Below, one piece after another: positions 33,603-41,577 of a DNA stretch of 64,000 nt. The stretch is taken from assembly GCA_900320045.1 (NCBI GenBank), contig ONQT01000012.1:1-64000 (forward strand), written 5' to 3'. Source of the stretch: an uncultured Prevotellaceae bacterium. Lineage in GTDB: Bacteria; Bacteroidota; Bacteroidia; Bacteroidales; Bacteroidaceae. Under the pieces are notes generated by a model. It was not told the DNA's origin and ran no database searches. It was given only the letters and a program-made list of their open reading frames with translations. The position numbers and the translations under genes were made by a program. The first letter of the stretch is position 1, and every line of letters starts with the position of its first letter.

Positions 33603-34973
33603 ATGAAGCAAAAGTTTCTGATATTCATCATAGCCATTGGCTGGGCACTCGTCAGCCATGCTGCCAGCAAGACCTTCACCCTGGTCATCGACGCAGGACA
33701 CGGAGGTCACGATGCCGGCGCCGTGGGAGCTATCACCCGCGAGAAGGCTATCAATCTTAACGTCGCCTTGGCTTTCGGTCGACTCGTCGAGCAGAACTGC
33801 CCCGACGTCAAGGTCATATATACCCGTAAGACCGATGTCTTCGTGCCCTTGCATACCCGTGCCGACATTGCCAATCGCAACAAGGCCGACCTCTTCATTT
33901 CCATCCATACTAACGCCCTGCCCAAGGGCCATATCTCACGAGGCATGGAGACCTATACGCTGGGTATGCACCGTGCAGCCGACAACCTCGCCGTCGCTAA
34001 GCGAGAGAACGAGGTTATCCTCTATGAGAAGGACTATAAGCAGCGCTATCAGGGTTTCGACCCCAACTCCTCCGAGAGCTATATCATGTTCGAGTTCATC
34101 CAGGACAAGAATATGGCACAGAGCGTCGAACTGGCCAAATTCATCCAGCGTCGTACCTGTGCTCAGGCTGGACGCATCAACAAAGGTGTCAAGCAAGCCG
34201 GATTCCTGGTGTTGCGCGAAACGTCGATGCCCAGCTGTCTGGTAGAATTGGGCTTCATCTCTACCAGCGATGAAGAACGCTTCCTGCACTCTCAGAACGG
34301 TGTCAGTCAGATGGGGCTGGGCATCTACCAGGCTTTCCTCGACTACAAGCGCAAGTATGCTCCCACTACGACGACTCCCTACCGGGTTGAGGCCAAGCAG
34401 GAGGTGAACATTCCTTCCGTTGTGCCCCAGCAGGAAGAGGTTAAGGAGAGCAAGCGTGAGAAACGTCGCCGTGAGAAGGCTGAGCAGGAAGCCCGTGAGG
34501 CCGCCGAGAAAGCCGCTCGCGAACAGCAGGAAACTGCCGAGAAGGCTGCCCGCGAGGCTGTGGAGAAGCAGCAGCCCCAAGACACGGTTGCCACCGTACA
34601 GCAGCCTGTTCCCGTTGTGACTCCAAAACAGCCTGTTCCCGTTGTGACCCCCCAACAGACTGAGGTCAAACAGCCCGCTCCCGTTGCGGCTGCTCCCGTT
34701 GCGTCCGCTCCTGTTTTCAAAGTACAGATTCTGGCCAGCGGTGTAAAGCTTAAGAGTACGTCGCCCCAGCTGAAGGGACAGTCGGATGCAGAATGTTACC
34801 AAGAGGGCGGAATGTATAAATATACGGTGGGCGCCTCGACCAACTACAATGAGATATTCAGGTTGCGCAAGGAGTTGCTCGACAAGTTCCCGCAGGCCTT
34901 CATCATCGCCTTCAAGGATGGCCAGAAGATGGATGTCAGGCAGGCCATTCAGGAGTTTAAGAACAGAAAGTAA
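33603..34973 (+). CDS. N-acetylmuramoyl-L-alanine amidase with SPOR domain
   Basis: 456 residues. A signal peptide ending VSHA leads into Amidase_3 (~25-245), a zinc enzyme that cuts the amide bond between muramic acid and the stem peptide. Ligands His in DAGHGG, Glu in TREKAIN, His in SIHTNA and the catalytic Glu in LVELGF are all present. A charged K/E/A-rich coiled coil (~277-325) and a Pro/Val linker with a repeated QPVPVVTP unit come next, then a C-terminal SPOR domain (~373-445: FKVQILASG), which binds denuded glycan at division sites. Probably a daughter-cell-separation amidase. The following MCE gene may share its transcript. Confidence 0.94.
   Translation: MKQKFLIFIIAIGWALVSHAASKTFTLVIDAGHGGHDAGAVGAITREKAINLNVALAFGRLVEQNCPDVKVIYTRKTDVFVPLHTRADIANRNKADLFISIHTNALPKGHISRGMETYTLGMHRAADNLAVAKRENEVILYEKDYKQRYQGFDPNSSESYIMFEFIQDKNMAQSVELAKFIQRRTCAQAGRINKGVKQAGFLVLRETSMPSCLVELGFISTSDEERFLHSQNGVSQMGLGIYQAFLDYKRKYAPTTTTPYRVEAKQEVNIPSVVPQQEEVKESKREKRRREKAEQEAREAAEKAAREQQETAEKAAREAVEKQQPQDTVATVQQPVPVVTPKQPVPVVTPQQTEVKQPAPVAAAPVASAPVFKVQILASGVKLKSTSPQLKGQSDAECYQEGGMYKYTVGASTNYNEIFRLRKELLDKFPQAFIIAFKDGQKMDVRQAIQEFKNRK
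34607..34656. repeat. tandem repeat in amidase linker
   Basis: CAGCCTGTTCCCGTTGTGAC occurs twice, 27 bp apart (34602-34621 and 34629-34648), coding QPVPVVTPK and QPVPVVTPQ in the linker before the SPOR domain. Confidence 0.7.
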
Positions 34974-35009
34974 AACAACAGAATAAAAATACAAAACAAG
35001 CGATAGACT

Positions 35010-35909
35010 ATGAAGTTTACGAAGGAAATCAAGATTGCACTCGTCGCCATTGTGGGCATCGTGGTGCTCTATTTCGGCATGCAGTTCCTCAAGGGACTGA
35101 GCATCTTTTCTAATGAAAATTCGCTGTACGTGGCTTTCAGCGATGCTACCGGACTCTCTGAGTCGGCTCCCGTCTATGCCAATGGCTATCGGGTGGGCGT
35201 CGTGAAAGCCCTGAACTACAACTACGACCCGCAGGGTAAGATCATTGCCGAGGTAGGACTGGACAAGATGATGCGCGTGCCCAGAGGTTCGAAAGCTGAA
35301 TTGGCCAGCGACCTGCTGGGTAACATCAAAATCAACCTCGTACTCGCTGACGATCCACTGAACATGCTGGTTTCCGGCGACACCATACCGGGTGGTGCCG
35401 AAATGGGCATGATGAGCCGCATAGGTAGCATGATGCCTGCCGTTGAGGCTATACTGCCCAAGCTCGACTCCATCATGACCAGCCTGAACATCCTGCTGGC
35501 TGATCCCGCTTTGCGCAATACGCTGCACAACGTGGAGGGAATGACTGCCAACTTGGATGCCACCAGTCTCGAACTGCACACCCTGTCGGCTTCACTCAAC
35601 AAGGAGGTGCCGGGAATGATGCAGAAGACCAACGGCGTGCTGGAGAACACCCAGCAGTTCACCGCCAACCTCTCGCAAGTGGACATTGCACAGATGATGG
35701 CTAAGGTCGATCAGACGCTAAAGAACGTACAGGAAATGACGGACAAGTTGAATAGCAACGAGGGCACCTTGGGACTGCTGATGCGCGATAAGACGCTATA
35801 TCAGAATCTGACAACGACGGTGGCTGATGCCGACTCACTGATGGTAGACCTGAAGGCCCATCCGAAACGCTACGTACACTTCTCCGTTTTCGGGAAAAAA
35901 GATAAGTGA
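35010..35909 (+). CDS. MCE/MlaD family lipid-transport protein
   Basis: 299 residues. A single N-terminal membrane helix (~8-28, IALVAIVGIVVLYFGMQFL) anchors it in the inner membrane; the MCE domain (~38-115: LYVAFSDATGLSESAPVYANGYRVG) faces the periplasm, followed by a long helical region (SLELHTLSASL, VDQTLKNVQEMTDKL). MlaD-like proteins form hexameric rings that shuttle phospholipids between membranes with an MlaE/MlaF transporter; those partners are not in the window. It lies 36 bp after the amidase and ends before a terminator at 36021. Confidence 0.92.
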   Translation: MKFTKEIKIALVAIVGIVVLYFGMQFLKGLSIFSNENSLYVAFSDATGLSESAPVYANGYRVGVVKALNYNYDPQGKIIAEVGLDKMMRVPRGSKAELASDLLGNIKINLVLADDPLNMLVSGDTIPGGAEMGMMSRIGSMMPAVEAILPKLDSIMTSLNILLADPALRNTLHNVEGMTANLDATSLELHTLSASLNKEVPGMMQKTNGVLENTQQFTANLSQVDIAQMMAKVDQTLKNVQEMTDKLNSNEGTLGLLMRDKTLYQNLTTTVADADSLMVDLKAHPKRYVHFSVFGKKDK

Positions 35910-36020
35910 TAATTTTGATTTATTTTAATTTTGTCTAAATAAGAGCCCTCCGATGGGATTCTTCCGTGAAACATTCAAAACTGCTTGAAATATCATATAG
36001 TTAGAGCGTGTAAATTCTAG

Positions 36021-36056
36021 AGTCTGCACAGGGCTAAAGTTGTGTGCAGACTTTTG
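36021..36056 (+). terminator. rho-independent terminator in the gap before dnaA
   Basis: Perfect 10-bp stem AGTCTGCACA (36021-36030) with TGTGCAGACT (36043-36052), 12-nt loop, then TTT. Together with the dnaA promoter it is the only structure I see in the 382-bp gap 35910-36291. Confidence 0.75.
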
Positions 36057-36187
36057 TTAAGTGATTGAAATACAGGTAAATGGAATTACGCAAGAGCTAG
36101 TTTGGATAAATAATTTTCAAATGCTCTTAATTGGCGATAAATAAGTAAGTTACGGCTTTTAATGGAAACTTGTAGAAGGAAATTGGA

Positions 36188-36219
36188 TTTGCAGGATTGG
36201 AAAAAAATAGCGACCTTTG
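36188..36219 (+). promoter_or_regulatory. dnaA promoter
   Basis: TTTG at 36188-36191, 20 bases, GACCTTTG at 36212-36219 (one mismatch from TAnnTTTG). Leader about 65 nt. No cluster of perfect DnaA boxes is visible, so I do not call an origin here; TTTGGATAA at 36100-36108 is a single weak match. Confidence 0.6.
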
Positions 36220-36291
36220 CACTCGGAATAAATAAAACTAGGACCTAATCGTCTTAATAATAATTTAAGAGGTAATAACAAGTAACGCCGC

Positions 36292-37701
36292 ATGGTAAAC
36301 AATCCAAAGGCGCTTTGGGACAACTGCCTTAGTCTGATTAAGGAGAACGTCACGGAGCAGCAATTCAGAACATGGTTCGCGACCATCGTCTTCGAGAGCT
36401 ACAACGAAGAAACGCGAACTTTACTCGTACAAGTGCCGAGCAGGTACGTGTATGAGTATCTGGAGCAGTACTATGTGGGGTTGCTGAGCAAAGCCTTGAC
36501 CCGTTGCTTCGGACAGAGCGTGCAGCTTACCTATCGCGTCATGATGGACGTAGAGCACAAGCTGACGGTCGACGAGCAGGGTAGTGAGGCTGTCAACATT
36601 GATCCGAAGCCAGCCACCCAGCGGGGCAACAAAACGCCCACGGCGCTGGATGCTGCTGCACCGCAGGACGTCAATCCGCAGCTGGATCTGCACAAGACCT
36701 TCCAGAGTTTCATCGAGGGCGACTCCAACAAACTGCCGAGAACGGTAGGTGTCTCCATCGCCGAGCATCCGGGTAAGTCGACGTTCAATCCCTTCTTCGT
36801 CTACGGACCGTCGGGCTGTGGCAAGACACACCTCATTAACGCCATCGGCATACATTGCAAGGAGCTTTATCCGCAGAAGCGCGTGCTCTACGTGTCAGCA
36901 CGACTTTTCCAGGTGCAGTTCACCGATGCCAGCCGCCAGAATACCGTCAACGACTTCATCAATTTCTACCAGACCATCGACGTGCTCATCATCGACGATG
37001 TTCAGGAGTGGGCTACTGCAGAGAAGACCGTTGCCACCTTCTTCCATATCTTCGACCATCTGTTCCGTCTGGGCAAGCAGATTATCCTCGCCTCTGACCG
37101 TCCTCCCGTGGACTTGAAGTGGCTGCAGGACCGTATGCTCACCCGTTTCTCATGCGGACTTATCGCCGAACTGGAGAAACCCAATGTGCAGTTGTGTATC
37201 GACATCCTCAATGCCAAGTGCCGTCGTGACGGACTGAAGATTCCAGCCGACGTCATCCAGTTTATTGCCGAGACTGCCAACGGTTCCGTGCGCGACCTGG
37301 AGGGTGTCATCAACTCGTTGCTGGCTTATAGTGTCGTCTACAACTCCAATATTGATATGCGACTGGCCGAGCGTGTCATCAAGCGCGCCGTCAAGGTGGA
37401 CAACAAGCCGCTGACCATCGACGATATTCTGGAGAAGGTCTGTGGCCACTACAATGTTCCGCAGCAGCAGGTGTTCAGCAAGAGTCGCAAGCGCGACTAT
37501 GTGCTGGTGCGTCAGATTTCTATGTATCTGGCTCAGAAGTACACCAAGATGCCTGCCTCACGCATCGGACAGCTCATCGGAGGGCGCGACCATTCCACCG
37601 TGCTGCACAGCTGTACGACCATCGAGCAGCGCCTGAAGGTCGATAAGGCCTTCTCTGCCGAGTTGTCCAGCATTGAGAATTCCTTCAAGTTGAAGAATTA
37701 A
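36292..37701 (+). CDS. dnaA: chromosomal replication initiator DnaA
   Basis: 469 residues. Domain I (~1-80: LWDNCLSLIKENVTEQQFRTWF) recruits helicase; a linker follows; AAA+ domain III (~140-330) holds Walker A GPSGCGKTH and Walker B LIIDDVQEW; domain IV (~360-469) ends with the DNA-binding signature GGRDHSTVLHSC. It has its own promoter and stands alone; tRNA-Ser follows. Confidence 0.98.
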   Translation: MVNNPKALWDNCLSLIKENVTEQQFRTWFATIVFESYNEETRTLLVQVPSRYVYEYLEQYYVGLLSKALTRCFGQSVQLTYRVMMDVEHKLTVDEQGSEAVNIDPKPATQRGNKTPTALDAAAPQDVNPQLDLHKTFQSFIEGDSNKLPRTVGVSIAEHPGKSTFNPFFVYGPSGCGKTHLINAIGIHCKELYPQKRVLYVSARLFQVQFTDASRQNTVNDFINFYQTIDVLIIDDVQEWATAEKTVATFFHIFDHLFRLGKQIILASDRPPVDLKWLQDRMLTRFSCGLIAELEKPNVQLCIDILNAKCRRDGLKIPADVIQFIAETANGSVRDLEGVINSLLAYSVVYNSNIDMRLAERVIKRAVKVDNKPLTIDDILEKVCGHYNVPQQQVFSKSRKRDYVLVRQISMYLAQKYTKMPASRIGQLIGGRDHSTVLHSCTTIEQRLKVDKAFSAELSSIENSFKLKN

Positions 37702-37755
37702 AAGGGTGAAAACAATTTTTTCATTCTTTTATTCTTTTATTCCTTAAATATTTCG

Positions 37756-37763
37756 TACCTTTG
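37756..37763 (+). promoter_or_regulatory. -7 box of tRNA-Ser
   Basis: TACCTTTG, 26 bp before the mature 5' end of the tRNA. No good -33 TTTG precedes it. Confidence 0.55.
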
Positions 37764-37789
37764 CACCGCAAAACGATAAACGACTGCAA

Positions 37790-37877
37790 GGAGAGGTGCT
37801 CGAGTGGTTGAAGAGGCACGCCTGGAAAGCGTGTAACCGGCAAAACCGGTTCGCAGGTTCGAATCCTGTTCTCTCCG
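37790..37877 (+). tRNA. tRNA-Ser (anticodon GGA)
   Basis: 88 nt. Acceptor GGAGAGG pairs with TCTCTCC (37870-37876), discriminator G. Anticodon stem CACGC/GCGTG with loop CTGGAAA; anticodon GGA at 37824-37826. The long variable arm ACCGG-CAAAA-CCGGT marks a class II serine tRNA. T-arm GCAGGTTCGAATCCTGT is intact. The CCA end is not encoded. The last bases are repeated twice more downstream. Confidence 0.95.
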
Positions 37878-38003
37878 CAGAAAGAACAGGTTCAAAGCTC
37901 CGAGGTAAAACCTTGGGGCTTTGTTGTTCTCTCCGCGAAGCAGAGAAGAGGATTCAAAGCTCCGAGGTAAAACCTTGGGGCTTTGTTGTTCTCTCCGCAG
38001 AAA
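37868..38003 (+). repeat. tandem copies of the tRNA-Ser 3' end with hairpins
   Basis: GTTCTCTCCGC, the end of tRNA-Ser, recurs at 37868, 37926 and 37988. The first and second copies are each followed by an identical imperfect hairpin (CAAAGCTCCGAGGT...ACCTTGGGGCTTTG) at 37893-37923 and 37955-37985. The units are 58 and 62 bp long. The last copy runs 19 bp before the end of the convergent ridA gene. Confidence 0.85.
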
Positions 38004-38021
38004 GACAAGAATGCTTCTTGA

Positions 38022-38399
38022 TTATACTCCGGCAACGACTTCAATCTCAACCAATGCCCCTTTCGGCAAGGTCTTTACAGCAACGGCAGACCTCGCAGGG
38101 TATGGCTCCGAGAAGAATTCTGCATAGACAGCATTCATATCCGCAAAGTCATTCATGTCGGCCATGAATACTGTTGTTTTCACGACATCGTTCATCGTAA
38201 GTCCGGCTTCTTCCAGAATAGCCTTCACGTTGAGCAAAGACTGACGGGTTTGTTCCTTGATACCGCCTTCTGCGAACACTCCAGTAGCAGGGTCGATGGG
38301 AATCTGCCCAGAGGTGTAAATGAGATTGCCTACTTGTATGGCCTGACTATAGGGACCAATGGCCGAAGGAGCCTTTGTTGTGCTGATTACTTTTTTCAT
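38022..38399 (-). CDS. ridA: RidA family reactive-intermediate deaminase
   Basis: 125 residues from [20 protein letters not shown]; an ATG 4 codons earlier (38411) is also possible. It hydrolyses enamine/imine intermediates released by PLP enzymes such as threonine dehydratase. Signature residues: Tyr in [16 protein letters not shown], the substrate-binding Arg in YPARSAVAV (~105) and the Glu in [10 protein letters not shown]. Divergent from the pheC-like gene with back-to-back -7 boxes; both concern amino-acid metabolism. Confidence 0.95.
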   Translation of the reverse strand: MKKVISTTKAPSAIGPYSQAIQVGNLIYTSGQIPIDPATGVFAEGGIKEQTRQSLLNVKAILEEAGLTMNDVVKTTVFMADMNDFADMNAVYAEFFSEPYPARSAVAVKTLPKGALVEIEVVAGV

Positions 38400-38445
38400 T
38401 GTCTTATTCATATTTGATTCTCTTAAAGTATTGTAATGTTGGGTG

Positions 38446-38453
38446 CAAAGATA
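38446..38453 (-). promoter_or_regulatory. -7 box of ridA
   Basis: Minus-strand TATCTTTG. It lies 23 bp from the matching box of the divergent gene (38476-38483), so the two promoters overlap. Confidence 0.5.
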
Positions 38454-38475
38454 CGAATAATAAAGGGAAAATGAG

Positions 38476-38483
38476 TATCTTTG
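38476..38483 (+). promoter_or_regulatory. -7 box of the pheC-like gene
   Basis: TATCTTTG, 27 bp before the ATG at 38510. It supports that start over the upstream ATGs at 38399 and 38471. Confidence 0.5.
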
Positions 38484-38509
38484 CAGCGTGTTTTAATAGA
38501 ATTTGTGAT

Positions 38510-39343
38510 ATGATACGACTGGAAAAATATAGGGTATGGCTGTTATTAGCTGTCCTTACCATTTGCGGTACGGCCAGTTTTGCCTCGTGCGCTTCCAATG
38601 AGGGTAATGGCAAAGTAGCAGAGATTCTTAATCGGGGCACCATCCTCGTTGGCACTACTGGCGACTATCGTCCACTATCCTTTAGGGAGGCTGACGGGAC
38701 ATATTGGGGTTTTGGCATTGAGGTGGCAAAGGAAATTGCAAAAAGGATAGGTGTCGGTGTGGAGTTCATCAAGACCTCCTGGCCTACGTTGACGGCAGAT
38801 GTATTGGCAGAACCTCAGTTGTTCGACCTCGCCATTGGCGGAATTACCATTACCGATACACGACGGGAAACGATGCTTATGAGCGACGGTTATCTGGCTA
38901 ACGGTAAGACCATCCTGTGCAGGGCTTCGGAGGCAGACCGCTACAAGTCGTTGGCAGACATTGACAAGCCCGAAGTCCGTGTCATGGTGAATCCCGGTGG
39001 ACTGAACGAGAAGTTTGCCAACGAGAACTTGACTCACGCGAATATAGTTGTTCACTCAAAGAACGAGGAAATACCGGCACTCATAGCCGAAGGTGCTGCC
39101 GACGTGATGATAACGGAAATTACGGAGGCTCCTTATTATGTGAAGACTGACACGCGACTGGCCGCCCCACTGTTGAACGCTCCATTTACTCATGGCGAAA
39201 TTGGTGTCCTCATGCAGAAGGGTCAGGAGGATCTCTTGCAGATAGTGAACAATGTCATCCGTCAGATGAAGTCCGACGGCTCTCTTCGGAAGCTGCACGA
39301 GAAGTACGGGCTGGTATATGCCTACTCCCGAAGCACCTTTTGA
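38510..39343 (+). CDS. pheC: cyclohexadienyl/arogenate dehydratase, PheC-like, exported
   Basis: 277 residues. A solute-binding-protein fold (SBP_bac_3) that has become an enzyme, converting prephenate or arogenate to phenylpyruvate or phenylalanine. It tracks Pseudomonas PheC, as I remember that sequence, over the whole length: RGTILVGTTGDYRPLSFR, TSWPTL, FDLAIGGITIT, VNPGGLNEKFANENL, and ADVMITEITEAP, where the second Glu aligns with the catalytic Glu in PheC's TDAIEAR. Start at 38510 gives a signal sequence with a Cys (FASCASNEG) that may be lipidated. If so, phenylalanine synthesis ends in the periplasm. An amino-acid-binding protein without catalysis is the alternative. The last 89 bp overlap the convergent Nudix gene. 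Confidence 0.82.
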   Translation: MIRLEKYRVWLLLAVLTICGTASFASCASNEGNGKVAEILNRGTILVGTTGDYRPLSFREADGTYWGFGIEVAKEIAKRIGVGVEFIKTSWPTLTADVLAEPQLFDLAIGGITITDTRRETMLMSDGYLANGKTILCRASEADRYKSLADIDKPEVRVMVNPGGLNEKFANENLTHANIVVHSKNEEIPALIAEGAADVMITEITEAPYYVKTDTRLAAPLLNAPFTHGEIGVLMQKGQEDLLQIVNNVIRQMKSDGSLRKLHEKYGLVYAYSRSTF

Positions 39344-39821
39344 ACTCGCTCTCGAAGTTGGGGGTCAGCACATCTTTCCCCATAGCATCGCGGATTTCCT
39401 GCATCGACCAGAAGCGACCACCGTTCAGCTCCTCTGCCGAGGGTTTGATCTCTCCGTCGTATGTGGTCCGATGCACATACACCAGTTCCTTCTCACGCTT
39501 GCTTTCAAACACATACTTGTCGATAAACGCTGGGGTGAAGTCAGTGATGCCCAGTTCTTCGCGGACTTCACGCCTCAATGCTTCGTCGGGTGTCTCTCCA
39601 AAATCCACATGCCCGCCAACAGCAGTATCCCACTTCCCTGGTTGTATGTCTTTCCAGTCTGGGCGACGTTGCAGATAGATCTCGCCCTTGGAATTGAACA
39701 CATGAAGATGAACCACGGGGTGCAGCAGTTTTGAGCCGCTATGACACTCGCCTCGTGTGGCAGAGCCTATCACGTCGCCATCTTCGTTTACTAATGGAAA
39801 TATCTCTTGTTGGTTGTCCAT
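39255..39821 (-). CDS. Nudix hydrolase (YfcD/IPP-isomerase-like)
   Basis: 188 residues. Nudix box GGHVDFGETPDEALRREVREELGI-type helix at ~69-92 fits GX5EX7REUXEEXGU. The preceding LHPVVHLHVFNSKGEIYLQRR is typical of the isopentenyl-diphosphate-isomerase-like branch that hydrolyses nucleotide or diphosphate metabolites; the substrate is unknown. The body ends near FESEFKRCF; the last ~27 residues (GSRHIPARTSRAASEESRR...) are low-complexity and lie wholly in the antisense of pheC. The original stop seems lost, giving an 89-bp tail-to-tail overlap. Confidence 0.88.
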   Translation of the reverse strand: MDNQQEIFPLVNEDGDVIGSATRGECHSGSKLLHPVVHLHVFNSKGEIYLQRRPDWKDIQPGKWDTAVGGHVDFGETPDEALRREVREELGITDFTPAFIDKYVFESKREKELVYVHRTTYDGEIKPSAEELNGGRFWSMQEIRDAMGKDVLTPNFESEFKRCFGSRHIPARTSRAASEESRRTSSDG

Positions 39822-39884
39822 ATTACTCGTAGTGCCTGATTCTAACGTCTATACCTTCGTCTTTAAGCTGTGCAGGAATCCCGG

Positions 39885-40277
39885 TTACTTATGTCTGTCG
39901 GTACTGACAGGCTTGCCAGCCTCTTTCCAGGCGATGATGCCACCTTTGAGATTAACACACTTGTAGCCAATATCAGCCAGCTTCCCTGCAGCATTGGCCG
40001 ACCGACGCCCGCTTCTGCAGTAAATGGCAATAGTCTTGTCGATGGGAAGCACAGCTTTTGCTTTCTCCACGAAATCGTCTTGCTTCTGGTCTATCAGCAC
40101 AGCACCCTCGATGTGCCCCTCTGCATATTCGTCAGCAGTCCGTACGTCAAGCAGCACGACTCCGGGGTTCGTTATCAACTCTGAGAATCCCTGCACGTCG
40201 GTGTTCTCGAAATTCTGTTGGCCACAAGCTGTTGTCAGCCCAAGCGTAGCCAGTAGGCATGTAAGTATTTTCTTCAT
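39885..40277 (-). CDS. rhodanese-domain lipoprotein
   Basis: 130 residues. Start at 40277 gives a lipoprotein signal (MKKILTCLLATLGLTTAC) with the lipidated Cys at 18. A single rhodanese domain follows: VVLLDVRTADEYAEGHIEGA and the active loop CRSGRRSA with its catalytic Cys. Probably a periplasmic sulfurtransferase or thiol-handling protein. It stands alone on the minus strand, 63 bp from the Nudix gene start. Confidence 0.92.
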   Translation of the reverse strand: MKKILTCLLATLGLTTACGQQNFENTDVQGFSELITNPGVVLLDVRTADEYAEGHIEGAVLIDQKQDDFVEKAKAVLPIDKTIAIYCRSGRRSANAAGKLADIGYKCVNLKGGIIAWKEAGKPVSTDRHK

Positions 40278-40385
40278 ATTGCAGTCATCGTTAAAAAGAC
40301 CGATACAAATATAGTGCATAAAGCCGATGTTTCCGCCCTATCCACTAAAAATATATGTATTTTTAACACAAGAAGTCATTTCCGC

Positions 40386-40420
40386 AACTCTACTCATGTC
40401 GTAGGATGCAGAGTAGAGTT
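40386..40420. promoter_or_regulatory. perfect inverted repeat upstream of membrane protein/regulator pair
   Basis: AACTCTACTC (40386-40395) and GAGTAGAGTT (40411-40420), 15 bp apart. There is no T-run, so it looks more like an operator than a terminator. It lies about 75 bp before the -7 box of the pair that includes a winged-helix regulator. Confidence 0.5.
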
Positions 40421-40492
40421 ACTTGGGCGCCTTTATTTCTTAATAATATTTAAAACAAAGACAACAACACGCCTTGTTTAAAAATTAAACTA

Positions 40493-40500
40493 TATATTTG
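40493..40500 (+). promoter_or_regulatory. -7 box of the membrane protein/regulator operon
   Basis: TATATTTG, ten bp before the ATG at 40510. The leader would be only a few bases. Confidence 0.55.
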
Positions 40501-40509
40501 CATTTGATT

Positions 40510-41097
40510 ATGGAAACAAATGAAATAGATATTATAAGGAACATGCGCGCAGAGGTGATGAGCCGCAAGGACATTACCGGCGAGAACCTCTTCTTGGTCT
40601 GGGGCTATCCAACGGCCATCGTACTCTTTATCGAGTATCTTGCACTGATTACATGGGGTGAGAACTGGTGTGCCTGGCTGTGGGCACTCATCCCGCTGAT
40701 TAGTACACCGCTGATGATACACTACCTCCGTGTTGACTATAAGCGTACCCAGCACCGTACCCACGAGCAGAGCTACATTCTGACGCTATGGATATTCATC
40801 GGCATCGCCTCTTGTGTGGGTGGTGCGGCTATGGGATTTGCCGGCGTCTTTGAGAAATTCTTTTTCTCCTATCTGGGACTGCTTTGTGGCCTGGGGTGTT
40901 TCCTGACGGGCATCATCCTGGACTTCCGTCCGAAGACCGTCTGTGGCGTCATCGCCTCCCTGCTCTCCATCATCCCACTCTTTCTACAGGGCGATAACTG
41001 GCCATTGCAGCTGCTTGTGACGTCCGCCATCGTCGTCATTGCGCTCATCATTCCTGGCCATCTGTTTAAGAGGTATGTCAGGGAGTACTATTCGTAA
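40510..41097 (+). CDS. integral membrane protein of unknown function
   Basis: 195 residues from METNEIDIIRNM. A short cytoplasmic N-terminus precedes about six hydrophobic helices in three pairs (~32-75, ~95-140, ~145-185). I do not recognise a family beyond Bacteroidetes proteins paired with small winged-helix regulators. The regulator follows after 33 bp, so the two are probably co-transcribed and related in function, for example a stress-responsive membrane protein with its own regulator. Confidence 0.8.
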   Translation: METNEIDIIRNMRAEVMSRKDITGENLFLVWGYPTAIVLFIEYLALITWGENWCAWLWALIPLISTPLMIHYLRVDYKRTQHRTHEQSYILTLWIFIGIASCVGGAAMGFAGVFEKFFFSYLGLLCGLGCFLTGIILDFRPKTVCGVIASLLSIIPLFLQGDNWPLQLLVTSAIVVIALIIPGHLFKRYVREYYS

Positions 41098-41130
41098 GGA
41101 AAACGAATCATTATATATAAAGAATCTGTT

Positions 41131-41466
41131 ATGAGTCCATTTAAGTTTGCCGTCATCAATCCCCTGCTGCACAATGAGCTGCGCCTGAAGATTATGGTTA
41201 CGCTCGACTGTCTGGAGAGTGCCAACTTCATGTATCTGTGCGAGATTACCGGTGCCACCCGTGGCAACCTGAGCGTACAGATTACGACGCTGAAGGATGC
41301 GGGCTATCTGAAAGTCGACAAGAGCGGTTCCGGTCCCACGGCTCGTTCTGTCTGCCGCATCACGCACTTAGGCCATGAAGCCCTGCAGGCTTACGAAAAA
41401 GGCCTTCGCCGCCTCTTTACCGAGCCTGTGCCAGACGCAGAAGAAGAAAGCAAGAAGATCGGATAG
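41131..41466 (+). CDS. winged-helix transcriptional regulator
   Basis: 111 residues. The fold is a MarR/ArsR-type winged helix (HTH_34-like): N-terminal helix FAVINPLLHNELRLKIM, recognition region CEITGATRGNLSVQITTLKDAGYL (in two halves), wing VDKSGSGPTARSVCRIT, and C-terminal dimer helix LGHEALQAYEKGLRRLF. There is no sensing domain and no Cys metal site. It probably represses its own operon, perhaps at the inverted repeat 40386-40420. Confidence 0.88.
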   Translation: MSPFKFAVINPLLHNELRLKIMVTLDCLESANFMYLCEITGATRGNLSVQITTLKDAGYLKVDKSGSGPTARSVCRITHLGHEALQAYEKGLRRLFTEPVPDAEEESKKIG

Positions 41467-41518
41467 CATCCCCCATGAGCCGACGCTAACTGATTAAGGA
41501 TGGAAACAGGCCGAAATG

Positions 41519-41566
41519 TCTAAATTATAAACTATTCATACACTCCTAACTATCTAAATTATAAAC
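41519..41566. repeat. direct repeat before the BspA-like gene
   Basis: TCTAAATTATAAAC occurs at about 41518-41531 and 41551-41564, 33 bp apart, in the leader of the next gene. Confidence 0.55.
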
Positions 41567-41577
41567 CAATCAATACT

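Noticed and set aside
33936-35579. 547-codon minus-strand frame over the amidase and MCE genes
   Set aside because: Antisense to two supported genes; spans a gene boundary without relation to it.
35910-36291. Origin of replication next to dnaA
   Set aside because: Only one weak DnaA-box-like site; no cluster of boxes or unwinding repeats was seen.
37893-37985. A riboswitch downstream of tRNA-Ser
   Set aside because: Only simple hairpins; no conserved aptamer and the next gene is on the other strand.
37796-38167. Frames starting inside tRNA-Ser and running through its repeats
   Set aside because: They read through the tRNA and antisense of ridA; an artefact of open frames in the repeats.
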